Assembly (NCBI RefSeq): GCF_003628755.1
Contig: NZ_CP029256.1
Coordinates: 453,585 to 517,584 of the forward strand
Reading direction: 5' to 3'
Length of the DNA stretch: 64,000 nt
Source of the DNA: Christensenella minuta
GTDB lineage: Bacteria > Bacillota > Clostridia > Christensenellales > Christensenellaceae
Shown here: positions 32,013 through 41,140 of the stretch, in pieces
Numbering within the stretch: position 1 is the stretch's first letter
Layout: every line of letters begins with the position of its first letter
The notes under the pieces: model-generated
What the model was told of the DNA's origin: nothing
Database searches by the model: none
The model's input: only the letters and a program-made list of their open reading frames with translations
Position numbers and translations under genes: made by a program

Positions 32013-32200
32013 TACCGGCGGGCCAAGTAGCTGGGGTGAGAAGCGATTGGTTTCAGCTTCATACCGTCCTCCACCTTGGTTGTTCTCTGTATGCTGCGGC
32101 GGTCCCGGCATTTCCGCATTCTTGGAATTATGATAGAATGGAGGAGAAAAAACGGCAAATCGAAATTGCGGCAGGTTTATATTAGCGGAGGAATTAACGT

Positions 32201-32659
32201 ATGCAAAGTTTTCTCGAAACGTTGACAAGCGAAAGCAAAAATGTGGAGCTGCCCGAAGAATTTAATTATTTCGGGAAGCTTATCGGCAGCTGGAAAATCG
32301 ACTATATTGATAATAGCAATTCTCATTCGATTAAAGGCGAATGGCATTTTTCATGGGTTCTTGATGGAATGGCAATTCAGGATGTTATTATCTTGCCCGG
32401 TTATGAATACGGAACGACGCTTCGCGTCTATAATCCCGGTACGTGTGCATGGGATATTGCCTATTGTTATACAGGAAAAATTATGCGGTTTGAAGCGAGT
32501 AAACGAGACGATATAATAGTCCTTACGAATATTGAGGATGAAAAGAGAAAATGGGTTTTTGCCAAAATCGAGGATAATAATTTTCATTGGCAGGATGTTA
32601 TCGTAAAGGACAACGGTGAATGGCATATTAATTTTGACTTATATGCCCAGCGCATATGA
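32201..32659 (+). CDS. Small beta-rich hypothetical protein, A/T-rich
   Basis: A 152-residue protein, possibly lipocalin- or DUF1579-like, from the pattern GKLIGSWKIDY, GEWHFSWVLDGMAIQDV and repeated short beta strands with Trp residues. No catalytic motif, signal or membrane segment is seen. GGAGG precedes the ATG. Base composition is clearly more A/T-rich than neighbouring genes, and there is no link with the sulfur genes around it, so it may have been acquired by transfer. Confidence 0.65.
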   Translation: MQSFLETLTSESKNVELPEEFNYFGKLIGSWKIDYIDNSNSHSIKGEWHFSWVLDGMAIQDVIILPGYEYGTTLRVYNPGTCAWDIAYCYTGKIMRFEASKRDDIIVLTNIEDEKRKWVFAKIEDNNFHWQDVIVKDNGEWHINFDLYAQRI

Positions 32660-32983
32660 GAAAAATGCGCAGTGCATCCTGGCTGCTTACACCGTTGCCC
32701 TAAATTTGCCGCCCAATGCGGCAAATACAGAAGGCAGGGACAGTACACAGTTTGAAAAGCTGTAAATTGAAATTTATCGAGGAGAGGGCAAAGCCCGTCC
32801 CCGCTCAGCGCAAAAGAGAGACTGCCAGCTTTCCGCCGACAGCCCTCTTTTGTTGTCGCATTCCGTTTGCCGAGGGTCTAGTCTGAATGCCCTTGATGGT
32901 TCTTTATGGGGCGCCCGCCAAAGGATGGTCCTTTTGATTCCAGCTGCAAAAGCGCATCTGTATGGACTTGGATATGTAAATTT
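32660..32983. other. 324-bp intergenic region between convergent genes
   Basis: No gene seen. Holds an AATTTGCCGC-n5-GCGGCAAAT hairpin at about 32703-32727 and a longer imperfect CAAAAGAG/CTCTTTTG hairpin at about 32811-32852. Either may end transcription from the left or the right. Confidence 0.4.
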
Positions 32984-33913
32984 TTATTCGGAAAACATGG
33001 GGGTAGAAAGGTAACGGTCACCGGTATCGGGGAGGAGGACGACGATCACCTTTCCTTTGTTTTCCGGCCGCCTGGCAAGCTCCGCTGCCGCAAACACAGC
33101 CGCGCCGGAAGAAATTCCTACCAGCACGCCTTCTTCCCGTGCGATCTCCCTCCCGGACTCGAAGGCTTCTTCATTTGCGACCGTGAGGATTTCATCATAT
33201 ATCCCGGCATCCAGCGTTTCGGGAATAAACCCGGCACCGATTCCCTGGATCATGTGGGGACCTGCCGTACCCTTGGAAAGCACCGGGGATCCGGCCGGTT
33301 CGACAGCTACCACTTTTATATCGGGATTCCGGGATTTTAAATATTCGCCGACCCCGGAGACCGTACCGCCTGTTCCCACGCCAGCGACAAAAATATCAAC
33401 CCTGCCATCAGTATCGTTCCAGATTTCCGGGCCGGTGGTATTGCGGTGAACGGACGGATTGGCAGGATTTGTAAATTGACTGGGAATGAAGCTGCCGGGA
33501 GTTTCCTTTGCCAGTTCGTTGGCTTTTGCAATTGCGCCCTTCATGCCGAGCGCGCCCTCCGTCAGGACGAGCTGAGCTCCATATGCCTTGAGCAGGTTCC
33601 GGCGCTCGACGCTCATTGTTTCAGGCATTGTAAGAATAATTTTATAGCCCCTTGCAGCCGCGACTGAGGCAAGGCCGATCCCCGTGTTGCCGCTGGTTGG
33701 TTCGATGATAACCGTCCCGGGCTTCAGCAATCCCTTTGCCTCCGCATCGTCGAGCATGGCTTTGGCGATTCGGTCCTTCACGCTGCCGGCAGGATTGAAA
33801 TATTCCAGTTTGCCGAGCAAAGTTGCTTCCAGGCGGTGTTTTTTTACATAATTGTTCAACCCGAGCAACGGCGTACCGCCGATCAAATCCGTAATTTTAT
33901 CGTATATTTTCAT
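32984..33913 (-). CDS. cysK: Cysteine synthase A (O-acetylserine sulfhydrylase)
   Basis: PLP enzyme joining sulfide to O-acetylserine to make cysteine, 309 residues. Motifs: [12 protein letters not shown], the PLP lysine in [13 protein letters not shown] (about K46), [72 protein letters not shown] and [12 protein letters not shown]. It starts at 33913 with AAAGGAG. Its leader encodes a small peptide with two adjacent cysteines. With metY and the isc genes it forms a sulfur island. Confidence 0.96.
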   Translation of the reverse strand: MKIYDKITDLIGGTPLLGLNNYVKKHRLEATLLGKLEYFNPAGSVKDRIAKAMLDDAEAKGLLKPGTVIIEPTSGNTGIGLASVAAARGYKIILTMPETMSVERRNLLKAYGAQLVLTEGALGMKGAIAKANELAKETPGSFIPSQFTNPANPSVHRNTTGPEIWNDTDGRVDIFVAGVGTGGTVSGVGEYLKSRNPDIKVVAVEPAGSPVLSKGTAGPHMIQGIGAGFIPETLDAGIYDEILTVANEEAFESGREIAREEGVLVGISSGAAVFAAAELARRPENKGKVIVVLLPDTGDRYLSTPMFSE

Positions 33914-33970
33914 AAGAAATCGCTCCTTTTGTAATTGAGGATAGAATTTGGTTGGTTTACAGATTGCCTT

Positions 33971-34012
33971 CTATAAGCGGCAACATCGTTGGCGTATACC
34001 TGTTTTCTCCAT
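33971..34012 (-). CDS. Cys-Cys leader peptide upstream of cysK
   Basis: A 13-residue ORF, MEKTGIRQRCCRL, with AAGGAGAG just upstream. It lies within the cysK leader and ends 57 bp before the cysK start. A TTGCC/GGCAA hairpin begins at the second Cys codon. It pairs conceptually with the CCCAC leader of metY: both precede cysteine or sulfide assimilation genes and both carry adjacent Cys codons. Confidence 0.5.
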   Translation of the reverse strand: MEKTGIRQRCCRL

Positions 34013-34047
34013 TATGGCTCTCCTTATTCTTTTTATAAACGCAATAA

Positions 34048-34086
34048 CCTATAAAACATATTAATTATATAGGAATTATTGTACAA
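34048..34086 (-). promoter_or_regulatory. cysK promoter with CCTATA/TATAGG dyad
   Basis: On the minus strand TTGTAC (34081-34086), 17-bp spacer and TAATAT (34058-34063). The plus-strand dyad CCTATA-n14-TATAGG (34048-34073) covers the -10 and most of the spacer. It shares ATAACCTAT with the rrf2 promoter. Confidence 0.55.
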
Positions 34087-34180
34087 CCATCGGGGCGCGG
34101 TGTCAAGACCGAAAAAAGCATCAATAAGCCGCCTGGAAATCAAAAACGGCGGGGCGGGATGAAGGAACGGGCGTGCATTG

Positions 34181-34209
34181 TTGAAAACTTACATAACCTA
34201 TGTTATATT
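34181..34209 (+). promoter_or_regulatory. Promoter of the rrf2/iscR-like gene with ATAAC-n4-GTTAT operator
   Basis: TTGAAA (34181-34186), 17 bp and TATATT (34204-34209). The perfect dyad ATAACCTATGTTAT (34193-34206) lies between the two hexamers, an ideal place for autorepression. Confidence 0.65.
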
Positions 34210-34236
34210 AGTAATTAGTAAGGTGGAGGTGATAGT

Positions 34237-34680
34237 ATGAAAATCTCGACGAAAGGACGCTATGCGCTTAGGATGATGCTTGATTTGGCACAACATCAGC
34301 AGGAAGGGTTTATTACCTTAAAGAGTATTGCGGAACGGCAGAATGTATCCAAAAAATATTTGGAGCAAATTGTTCCTTTGCTAAATAATGCCAGGATGCT
34401 GAAGACGAACCGCGGTTATCAGGGAGGCTATATCCTTGCCAAAAGCCCGGATCAATATACGGTAGGGGAGATTTTGCGCATAACAGAGGGAAGCTTGACC
34501 CCGGTTGCCTGTCTTGACGACACACCCAACCTGTGTGAGCGCAGCGGCGAATGCCCGACGCTGAACATTTGGCAGGGGCTCAATAAGGTTATTATGGACT
34601 ATTTGGACGGAATTACGCTTCAGGACGTTCTTGACCGGAACCAAAGTCAGGCGGCAGCGGCAAATGAATACTATATTTAG
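34237..34680 (+). CDS. Rrf2-family regulator with cysteine cluster (IscR-like)
   Basis: 147 residues. The winged helix reads MKISTKGRYALRMMLDLA, IAERQNVSKKYLEQIVPLL and NRGYQGGYILAKSP. Three cysteines follow (ACLDDTPNLCERSGECPT, about 92, 100 and 106) in the place of the IscR [2Fe-2S] ligands, although the first gap is two residues longer than in E. coli IscR. It therefore probably senses Fe-S or sulfur status. It sits before the desulfurase and scaffold genes and after divergent cysK, and candidate operators lie in all three promoters. AGGTGGAGGTG precedes the ATG. Confidence 0.9.
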   Translation: MKISTKGRYALRMMLDLAQHQQEGFITLKSIAERQNVSKKYLEQIVPLLNNARMLKTNRGYQGGYILAKSPDQYTVGEILRITEGSLTPVACLDDTPNLCERSGECPTLNIWQGLNKVIMDYLDGITLQDVLDRNQSQAAAANEYYI

Positions 34681-34754
34681 TGGCGCCTGGGCCGGAAGAT
34701 GCGGCAAGAGACACAATGCGGTCTTATTTTTTTGTGGGACGGGCCTATTCTGTC

Positions 34755-34807
34755 TTGACAAAGACGAAAAACGGGTGTACATTTAAAACATAGTAAACAT
34801 ATATGTT
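34755..34807 (+). promoter_or_regulatory. Promoter of the desulfurase-scaffold operon with AACATATATGTT palindrome
   Basis: TTGACA (34755-34760), 17 bp and TACATT (34778-34783). A 12-bp palindrome at 34796-34807 lies just downstream of the start site and continues into TATATAGATAT. It is a candidate Rrf2 operator. Confidence 0.6.
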
Positions 34808-34917
34808 ATATAGATATAAAAAGATGCTGCTGTGGACCGAACCTCGCGCCGAAATTTTTGGTATGAGGCGGTCAGGGCTGAAATTGCAAAGAATATTTAC
34901 ATGAAGGAGTGAGGCAA

Positions 34918-36108
34918 ATGAAAGTATATGCGGATAATGCGGCCACCACGAAAATGAGCCGGAAATCCATTGAAGCGATGCTTCCATATATGGAAAAAGA
35001 ATATGGTAATCCGTCGAGCCTGTATCGCCTGGGCCAGCAGGCGGCGGAAGCGCTTGACGAGGCAAGGGAAACGATCGCGCGGAATCTGGGATGCACGCCG
35101 GCGGAGATTACATTTACCTCGGGCGGCAGCGAGTCGGATAATCAGGCGCTTTTATCTGCCGCGGCCATAGGGGAGCGAAAAGGGCGTAAGCATATTATTT
35201 CCACGGCATTCGAGCATCACGCAGTACTGCATATGCTGAAAAAATTGGAAAAACGGGGCTTTGAAGTCACCTACCTCGATGTGCATGAGAACGGAATTGT
35301 GTCTCCCGGGCAGGTAGAGGCGGCAATACGTCCGGACACCTGCCTTGTGACCGTAATGTACGCCAACAATGAAATCGGGACGATTCAGCCCGTCGGGCAG
35401 ATCGGCGCGGTATGCCGTACCCACGGCGTAATTTTCCATACCGATGCCGTGCAGGCGGTAGGGCATTTGCCGATCAATGTACAGGAAGAGAACATCGATA
35501 TGCTTTCCCTGTCTGCCCATAAATTTCATGGTCCCAAGGGGATCGGTGCGCTCTATGCCAAAAAGGGCATCCCGCTTACCAGCCTGATCGAAGGCGGCGC
35601 GCAGGAACGCGGAAAGCGGGCGGGAACGGAAAACGTTCCGGCGATTATGGGTATGGCGGCGGCGTTTGATGAGATTAGTGCCCGTATGGAGGAAAACAGC
35701 CGGAAAATATCGAGGCTGAGGGATCAGCTGATCGACGGCCTGCTTGCGATCCCTCATTCCGTCCTGAACGGAGACCGGGACAGGCGGCTGCCGGGGAATG
35801 TAAATATTTGCTTTGAGGGCATAGAAGGCGAGTCCTTGCTGCTGCTTTTGGATGAGAAGGGGATATCGGCATCCTCGGGCTCGGCCTGTACCTCCGGCTC
35901 ACTCGATCCGAGCCATGTGCTGCTGGCGATCGGGCGGCCCCATGAGATCGCGCATGGATCGCTGCGCCTGTCCCTATGCGAAACGAATACTGAAGAAGAA
36001 ATCAAGTATCTCCTGCGCGAGATACCGGAGGTGGTTGAATATTTGAGAAGCTTATCTCCCGTATGGAGAGATTTACAGGAAGGGAAGAAAGATTATGTTA
36101 TACAGTAA
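34918..36108 (+). CDS. nifS: Cysteine desulfurase (NifS/IscS)
   Basis: PLP enzyme that releases sulfur from cysteine as a persulfide for Fe-S clusters and tRNA thiolation. 396 residues from MKVYADNAATT, preceded by AAGGAG; the GTG nine bases upstream is too close to that site. Motifs: YGNPSSLYRLGQQA, TSGGSESDNQALL, EHHAVLHML, the PLP-lysine in SLSAHKFHGPKGIGALY (about K202) and the active cysteine loop SSGSACTSGSLDPSHVL (about C325). It overlaps the scaffold gene by 14 bp. Likely sulfur donor for MnmA as well. Confidence 0.95.
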   Translation: MKVYADNAATTKMSRKSIEAMLPYMEKEYGNPSSLYRLGQQAAEALDEARETIARNLGCTPAEITFTSGGSESDNQALLSAAAIGERKGRKHIISTAFEHHAVLHMLKKLEKRGFEVTYLDVHENGIVSPGQVEAAIRPDTCLVTVMYANNEIGTIQPVGQIGAVCRTHGVIFHTDAVQAVGHLPINVQEENIDMLSLSAHKFHGPKGIGALYAKKGIPLTSLIEGGAQERGKRAGTENVPAIMGMAAAFDEISARMEENSRKISRLRDQLIDGLLAIPHSVLNGDRDRRLPGNVNICFEGIEGESLLLLLDEKGISASSGSACTSGSLDPSHVLLAIGRPHEIAHGSLRLSLCETNTEEEIKYLLREIPEVVEYLRSLSPVWRDLQEGKKDYVIQ

Positions 36109-36541
36109 AAAAGTAATGGATCATTTTACGCATCCCCGCAATGTAGGAGTGATTGAGAATCCGGACGGCGTCGGCGAAGTCGGCAACGCAAAATGCGGCG
36201 ACATCATGCGGATTTATTTGAAAATAGACCACGATACCATTTCGGATGTGAAATTTGAGACATTCGGCTGTGGGTCGGCAATCGCTTCGTCTTCTATGGC
36301 GACGGAGATGATTAAAGGGAAACCGCTGTCAGAAGCGCTGGAATTGACCAACAAGGCGGTTGCCGAAGCACTGGACGGGCTGCCTGCACATAAAATGCAC
36401 TGTTCTGTGCTGGCGGAAGAAGCCATCAAAGCGGCAATTCAGAACTATTACGAAAAAAATGGGATCGCATATGATGCGGGACAGTTCCCTGATTGCGAGT
36501 CCTGTTCGCACTGTGCCAGCTGCGATAAAAGCGGGAACTGA
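36095..36541 (+). CDS. NifU/IscU-type Fe-S scaffold with extra C-terminal CxxC tail
   Basis: 148 residues. The three ligand cysteines are in GNAKCGDIMRI, ETFGCGSAIASS and MHCSVLAEEAIKAA. The C-terminus adds CESCSHCASCDKSGN, four cysteines spaced CxxCxxCxxC, which the core IscU fold does not need. Similar Cys-rich tails occur in other clostridial scaffolds, as far as I recall. It receives sulfur from the overlapping desulfurase gene product. No hscAB or ferredoxin gene follows. Confidence 0.93.
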   Translation: MLYSKKVMDHFTHPRNVGVIENPDGVGEVGNAKCGDIMRIYLKIDHDTISDVKFETFGCGSAIASSSMATEMIKGKPLSEALELTNKAVAEALDGLPAHKMHCSVLAEEAIKAAIQNYYEKNGIAYDAGQFPDCESCSHCASCDKSGN

Positions 36542-36638
36542 ACCGCGGGTCTTGCGGATGGAGAACGAAGCTGCGGTACCGCCGTGCAAAAGGGTGCGCG
36601 GTTCATACGGAAAATAAATTCCGGCCTTTGATCCTTAC

Positions 36639-36666
36639 AAAAGCCTGTTCACCGGAACAGGCTTTT
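36639..36666 (+). terminator. Terminator after the Fe-S operon
   Basis: AAAAGCCTGTTC-ACCG-GAACAGGCTTTT, about 100 bp after the scaffold stop. Confidence 0.85.
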
Positions 36667-36791
36667 GTTGTGCAGAAACTTTTGGCATTGTAAAAACTTG
36701 GAGCGGATAAAAATCTAAAGAGATACGTGGAAATCCGCCGCCGCGGGTAGTAAAATAGAATCAACGGTAAAACACCCGGCAGGAGGCGCTT

Positions 36792-37988
36792 ATGGAACGG
36801 AAGGGATATTGGAAAGGTTTTATCAGCGGAATTGCGGCGCTTGTAATCGTCGGCTTCGTTATAACAATGGCGGGAAGCGCCCGCGGAGAAACCGGTACCA
36901 ATCTCAACCTGTATCCTGTTTTCGATAAAATAGAAAAGATCCAGGCATTGATTGACGAACATTTTTATTTCGATGAAGATGCGGAAAACGGGGAATATTA
37001 TATCTATCAGGGTATGCTCAGCGGTCTGGGGGACCAGTATTCTTATTATATGGACGCAAACGAATATGCGGCCTATAAACGGAAAATGGATGGAAATTAC
37101 TGCGGAATGGGCGCAACTGTGGCGCAGGATCCGGATACCCTTGAAACCTCCGTCGTAAGCGTGGAATCCGGCGGCCCGGCAGACAAGGCCGGAGTGCAGG
37201 AAGGAGATATCTTCCTTGAAATGGATGGAAACGACGTCACCCAAATGGACCTTGGAGACCTGATCGAAAACTATGGGATCGGCCCGGAGGGGAGTATACT
37301 TGCCCTGAGAGTGCGGCGGCCCTCCGACGGGCAGGAATACGATCTTACGATTATCCGCGAACCCATTATTTCCCAGACAGTGGCCCATCAGATGCTGGAT
37401 GCGGAAACGGGGTACATACAGGTTGCGTCTTTTCGGGCAGAGACTACGGAGCAATTTAAACAGGCGGTAGACGACCTTGTTCAAAGCGGCGCGACCCGCT
37501 TTGTGTATGACCTGCGCGGGAATTTGGGCGGAAGCCTCAACAGCGCGGCCGACATGCTGGATTATCTCCTGCCCGATGGACTGCTTGTCTATACGGCGGA
37601 TAAAAATGGTGCGAAAAAAAGCGTCTATGAGGGAAAGGACGGCCACGAGGTAAACCTGCCTTCCGTGGTGCTGGTGGATGGAAATTCGGCGAGCGCATCG
37701 GAAGTTTTCGCGAGTGCGATGCGGGATTATGAGCGGGCCAAACTGGTCGGTGCCAAGACCTTTGGAAAAGGGATCGTGCAGGAGACCTTCCCGGTGGGGG
37801 ACGGAAGCGTTGTCAGGCTTACGACGACGGCCTATTTCACGAAAAACGGGTATCCGATCCACGGACACGGACTTGAGCCGGATGTTGCCGTAGCCATGGA
37901 TCCGGCGCGCGACCCGGAGGAGCCGCTTGCCTCCGAGACCGATCTCCAGCTTCAGGCGGCGCTTAAGCTGCTGGATGAAGAAGGCTGA
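36792..37988 (+). CDS. S41-family C-terminal processing protease (CtpA-like)
   Basis: Serine protease exported to the cell surface, 398 residues. One N-terminal membrane segment (about 13-30) is followed by the YQGMLSGLGDQYSYYM region, a PDZ domain (about 105-190, DKAGVQEGDIFLEMDG) and the S41 domain. The catalytic Ser is in VDGNSASASEVFASAM and the Lys in TFGKGIVQE, a Ser-Lys dyad. It matches CtpA/CtpB proteases that process envelope or sporulation signalling proteins; which substrate is unknown. AGGAGG precedes the ATG. Confidence 0.94.
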   Translation: MERKGYWKGFISGIAALVIVGFVITMAGSARGETGTNLNLYPVFDKIEKIQALIDEHFYFDEDAENGEYYIYQGMLSGLGDQYSYYMDANEYAAYKRKMDGNYCGMGATVAQDPDTLETSVVSVESGGPADKAGVQEGDIFLEMDGNDVTQMDLGDLIENYGIGPEGSILALRVRRPSDGQEYDLTIIREPIISQTVAHQMLDAETGYIQVASFRAETTEQFKQAVDDLVQSGATRFVYDLRGNLGGSLNSAADMLDYLLPDGLLVYTADKNGAKKSVYEGKDGHEVNLPSVVLVDGNSASASEVFASAMRDYERAKLVGAKTFGKGIVQETFPVGDGSVVRLTTTAYFTKNGYPIHGHGLEPDVAVAMDPARDPEEPLASETDLQLQAALKLLDEEG

Positions 37989-38189
37989 CGGACAGGTCCG
38001 GCGAAAGGAATGTTTTGGGCGCCGGAATGGATATCAAAAGGCGGCGGACCTTTTGGGCGGGCGCTGAAATCGCTATTGCCCGGGGTCAGGGTTTATGATA
38101 GAATCAGATATGCCGGATTGGCGGTATGAATACATTTTGATACCAATCCTTCCAAAACAACAATAAAAGTTTGAATGGAGATCCACATC

Positions 38190-39587
38190 ATGAGGATTGC
38201 GATCGTCGGGGACGGAAAGGTTGGTTCCGCACTGACAGAGCAGTTGGCAAAAGAAGGTCACGATATTGTCGTAATCGACAGCAACAAGGCTGTTCTGCGG
38301 GAGGCGGTGGAGGAACTGGACGTTATGGTCGTGCACGGCAACGGCGCGACGCTCAAGGTGCAGGAACTTGCGGATGTGGAACACAGCGATCTTCTGATCG
38401 CCGCAACTTCCGCAGACGAAATCAATCTTCTTTGCTGCATTATTGCGCGTAAACTTGGCTGTCCGCACACCATAGCCCGCGTTCGCAACCCGGAATACGC
38501 GCATCAGCTCTATTTTCTGAAAGACGAACTGGGCCTGAGCATGATGGTGAACCCGGAGCTTGCCGCAGCGAGTGAGATTTTTCGCCTGCTTCAGTTCCCG
38601 TCGTTTCTACAGCGCGATTCGTTTGCCAAGGGACGCGTGGAAATCGTTGAAATCGAAGTGCGCGGAGAAAGCAAGCTGATCGGGAAGAAACTTGCGGAGC
38701 TTTATAAGACGGCGCGGGTCAAGGTGCTCGTATGCGCTGTGGAACGCGGCGACGACGTGTTGATCCCGGACGGAAACTTCAAACTGAGGAAGCATGATAA
38801 ACTTTATGTGACGGCATCTTCCAAAGACCTTGCGAAGCTGATCCACAACCTTGGATTGGAACGGCGCAAAATCAGGAACGTGCTGATCGTCGGCGGAGGA
38901 AATATTGCGTATTACCTTGCCGAGGACCTGATCGCTTCCGGTGTGGATGTAAAAATAATCGAGATCGATCCCGAACGATGCCTGCTTCTTGCGGAGGCGC
39001 TCCCCCGCGCGACGGTCATCGAGGCGGACGGCTCGGAACGGGGAGTGCTCGATTCCGAGGGCATCGGCGGTACGGACGCGGTGGTAACGCTGACCAATAT
39101 CGACGAAGAAAATCTTATCATTTCAATGTACGCCGATTTTGCGGGCGTATCCAAGGTGATTACCAAAATCAACCGCACGGAATACCACGAGGTCTTCCGC
39201 GACCGCGGTATCGAATGCGTCGTCAGCCCTAAGGAGCTGTGTTCCCACGAGATCGTACGGTATGTCCGCGCGATGCATAATACGACGGAGGATTCCATCA
39301 TTACGCTCCACAGGATCGTGGGCGGACGTATGGAAGCCCTTGAATTCAAGGCAAATGAAAACACATGGTATCTGGGCATGACTTTAAGCCAGTTGCGGCT
39401 CAAAAAGGATATCCTGATCGCGTGCATCAGCCGGCAGGGCGAAATCATCATTCCGCAGGGATCGGATTCCATCCGCCCGGGCGATACCGTGATCGTAGTG
39501 ACGACAGCGGAAAAGATCGTCCATGATCTGAACGATATTTTTGAGGAGCAGGAAGAACGCTTCCGGTTTCGGGAGGCGCGCGAATGA
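38190..39587 (+). CDS. trkA: Trk potassium uptake regulatory subunit TrkA
   Basis: Peripheral cytoplasmic subunit gating the TrkH channel in response to nucleotides. 465 residues in a duplicated RCK_N plus RCK_C layout: MRIAIVGDGKVGSALTEQL (Rossmann GxGxxG) with IARVRNPEY, then VLIVGGGNIAYYLAEDL near residue 230 with VITKINRTEYHEVF. The start at 38190 is supported by GGAG and the family N-terminus; ATG 38175 has no ribosome binding site. The promoter is TTGCCC (38076-38081), 17 bp, TAGAAT (38099-38104). It overlaps trkH by 4 bp. Confidence 0.95.
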   Translation: MRIAIVGDGKVGSALTEQLAKEGHDIVVIDSNKAVLREAVEELDVMVVHGNGATLKVQELADVEHSDLLIAATSADEINLLCCIIARKLGCPHTIARVRNPEYAHQLYFLKDELGLSMMVNPELAAASEIFRLLQFPSFLQRDSFAKGRVEIVEIEVRGESKLIGKKLAELYKTARVKVLVCAVERGDDVLIPDGNFKLRKHDKLYVTASSKDLAKLIHNLGLERRKIRNVLIVGGGNIAYYLAEDLIASGVDVKIIEIDPERCLLLAEALPRATVIEADGSERGVLDSEGIGGTDAVVTLTNIDEENLIISMYADFAGVSKVITKINRTEYHEVFRDRGIECVVSPKELCSHEIVRYVRAMHNTTEDSIITLHRIVGGRMEALEFKANENTWYLGMTLSQLRLKKDILIACISRQGEIIIPQGSDSIRPGDTVIVVTTAEKIVHDLNDIFEEQEERFRFREARE

Positions 39588-41032
39588 ACCGCCGTATGGT
39601 CCTATATGTGCTGTGTCTCATTATGCGTGTGGAAGCGGTGCTTTTGGTTCCTCCGCTGGTTATAGCCCTTGTGCAGCGGGAAGAAATGGCAGCCTTCGGT
39701 TTTCTTGTGGCGATTGCGGCGCTGCTTGGCGCGAGCCTGCTGACCCTTCTTAAAAAACCAAGAAAAAAAGTGTTTTATGCCCGCGAGGGCTTTATTATCG
39801 TTGCCCTTGCGTGGTTTGTGGTGTCCGTTTTCGGGGCGTTGCCTTTTTGGGTCAGCGGCGCGATTCCCAATTTTATCGACAGCCTGTTTGAAACAGTTTC
39901 CGGTTTTACGACGACGGGAGCAAGTATCCTGACGGATGTGGAAGCGGTGCCGATGAGCCTTTTGTACTGGCGCAGCTTCACCCACTGGCTGGGCGGTATG
40001 GGCGTGCTGGTTTTTGTGCTGGCGATCATGCCGCTGGCGAAAAATTCTGGGAACACGATGCATATACTGCGCGCGGAAAGTCCGGGACCGCAGGTGGATA
40101 AGCTTGTGCCGCGGATGCACAATTCGGCAAAGATACTCTATGCGATCTACGTAGGCATGACGCTGCTGCAAATCGTGCTTTTGCTCGCGGGTGGGATGCC
40201 GGTCTTTGAAAGCGTAACGACGGCGTTCGGCACAGCGGGCACCGGGGGATTTTCTGTGCTGAACGATAGTATGGCAAGCTTCAGTCCCTATCTCCAGTCG
40301 GTCGTCACCGTATTTATGGTTCTGTTTGGAATCAACTTTAATATTTTCTTTCTGGTCATTATGCGCGAATACTACAAAATACTGCGCAACGAGGAGCTGT
40401 GGGTCTATCTTGGCCTGCTTTTCGGTTCGATCATCCTCATTACAATCAATGTGCTTCCTATGTTTGCCAGTGTGGGGGAAAGCTTCCATCATGCGGCGTT
40501 CCAGGTCGCGTCCATTATGACGACGACCGGGTTTGCGACTGTGGACTTCAATATGTGGCCGCAGCTCTCGCGAACGATTTTGGTGATTCTTATGGTGCTC
40601 GGGGCCTGCGCGGGGTCAACGGGCGGAGGGATCAAAACGGCACGGGTGGTGCTTCTTGGGAAATCCTTTGTGCGCGACGTCCGCAAACTTCTGCGCCCGC
40701 GGTCGGTCGCGCTGATTAAGATGAACGACCGCACCGTAGAGGAAGATACGGTGCGGGGTGTGCACAGCTACCTCACGGCATATATCCTCATAGCGCTGAT
40801 TTCCGTACTGCTGATTTCGATCAACAATTTTTCGCTGGAGACGACGGTCACCTCTGTTGTGTCGTGCATGAACAACATCGGCCCGGGACTCGACCTTGTG
40901 GGACCGATGGGGAATTATGCCGCGTTTTCGGGCTTCAGCAAACTGGTGCTTTCCGCGGACATGCTGATCGGCAGGCTGGAAATATTCCCGATGCTGATGC
41001 TGCTTGTCCCCGCGACATGGAAGGCGCGGTAA
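39584..41032 (+). CDS. trkH: Trk potassium uptake channel subunit TrkH
   Basis: Integral membrane K+ transporter of 482 residues with about ten hydrophobic segments. Four pore repeats are seen, including TVSGFTTTGASIL, FGTAGTGGFSVLND, ASIMTTTGFATVDFN and MNNIGPGLDLVGPMGNYAAFS, and GGSTGGGIK as ACAGSTGGGIKTARV. ATGA overlap with trkA means coupled expression. No terminator is seen before paaK, 108 bp away. Confidence 0.95.
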   Translation: MNRRMVLYVLCLIMRVEAVLLVPPLVIALVQREEMAAFGFLVAIAALLGASLLTLLKKPRKKVFYAREGFIIVALAWFVVSVFGALPFWVSGAIPNFIDSLFETVSGFTTTGASILTDVEAVPMSLLYWRSFTHWLGGMGVLVFVLAIMPLAKNSGNTMHILRAESPGPQVDKLVPRMHNSAKILYAIYVGMTLLQIVLLLAGGMPVFESVTTAFGTAGTGGFSVLNDSMASFSPYLQSVVTVFMVLFGINFNIFFLVIMREYYKILRNEELWVYLGLLFGSIILITINVLPMFASVGESFHHAAFQVASIMTTTGFATVDFNMWPQLSRTILVILMVLGACAGSTGGGIKTARVVLLGKSFVRDVRKLLRPRSVALIKMNDRTVEEDTVRGVHSYLTAYILIALISVLLISINNFSLETTVTSVVSCMNNIGPGLDLVGPMGNYAAFSGFSKLVLSADMLIGRLEIFPMLMLLVPATWKAR

Positions 41033-41140
41033 GAATATGCGCTCCGGAGAGAAAAAATATCTTTGCGGAAAAACCTTGAAATGGTATCATAGATAAGAGA
41101 ACAGAAGAGCAAGATAACAAGAAAGGATTGACAAAAAGGA

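Noticed and set aside
36603-37868. 421-codon minus-strand frame over the CtpA-like gene
   Set aside because: Long but antisense to a protease with all motifs; produced by codon bias.
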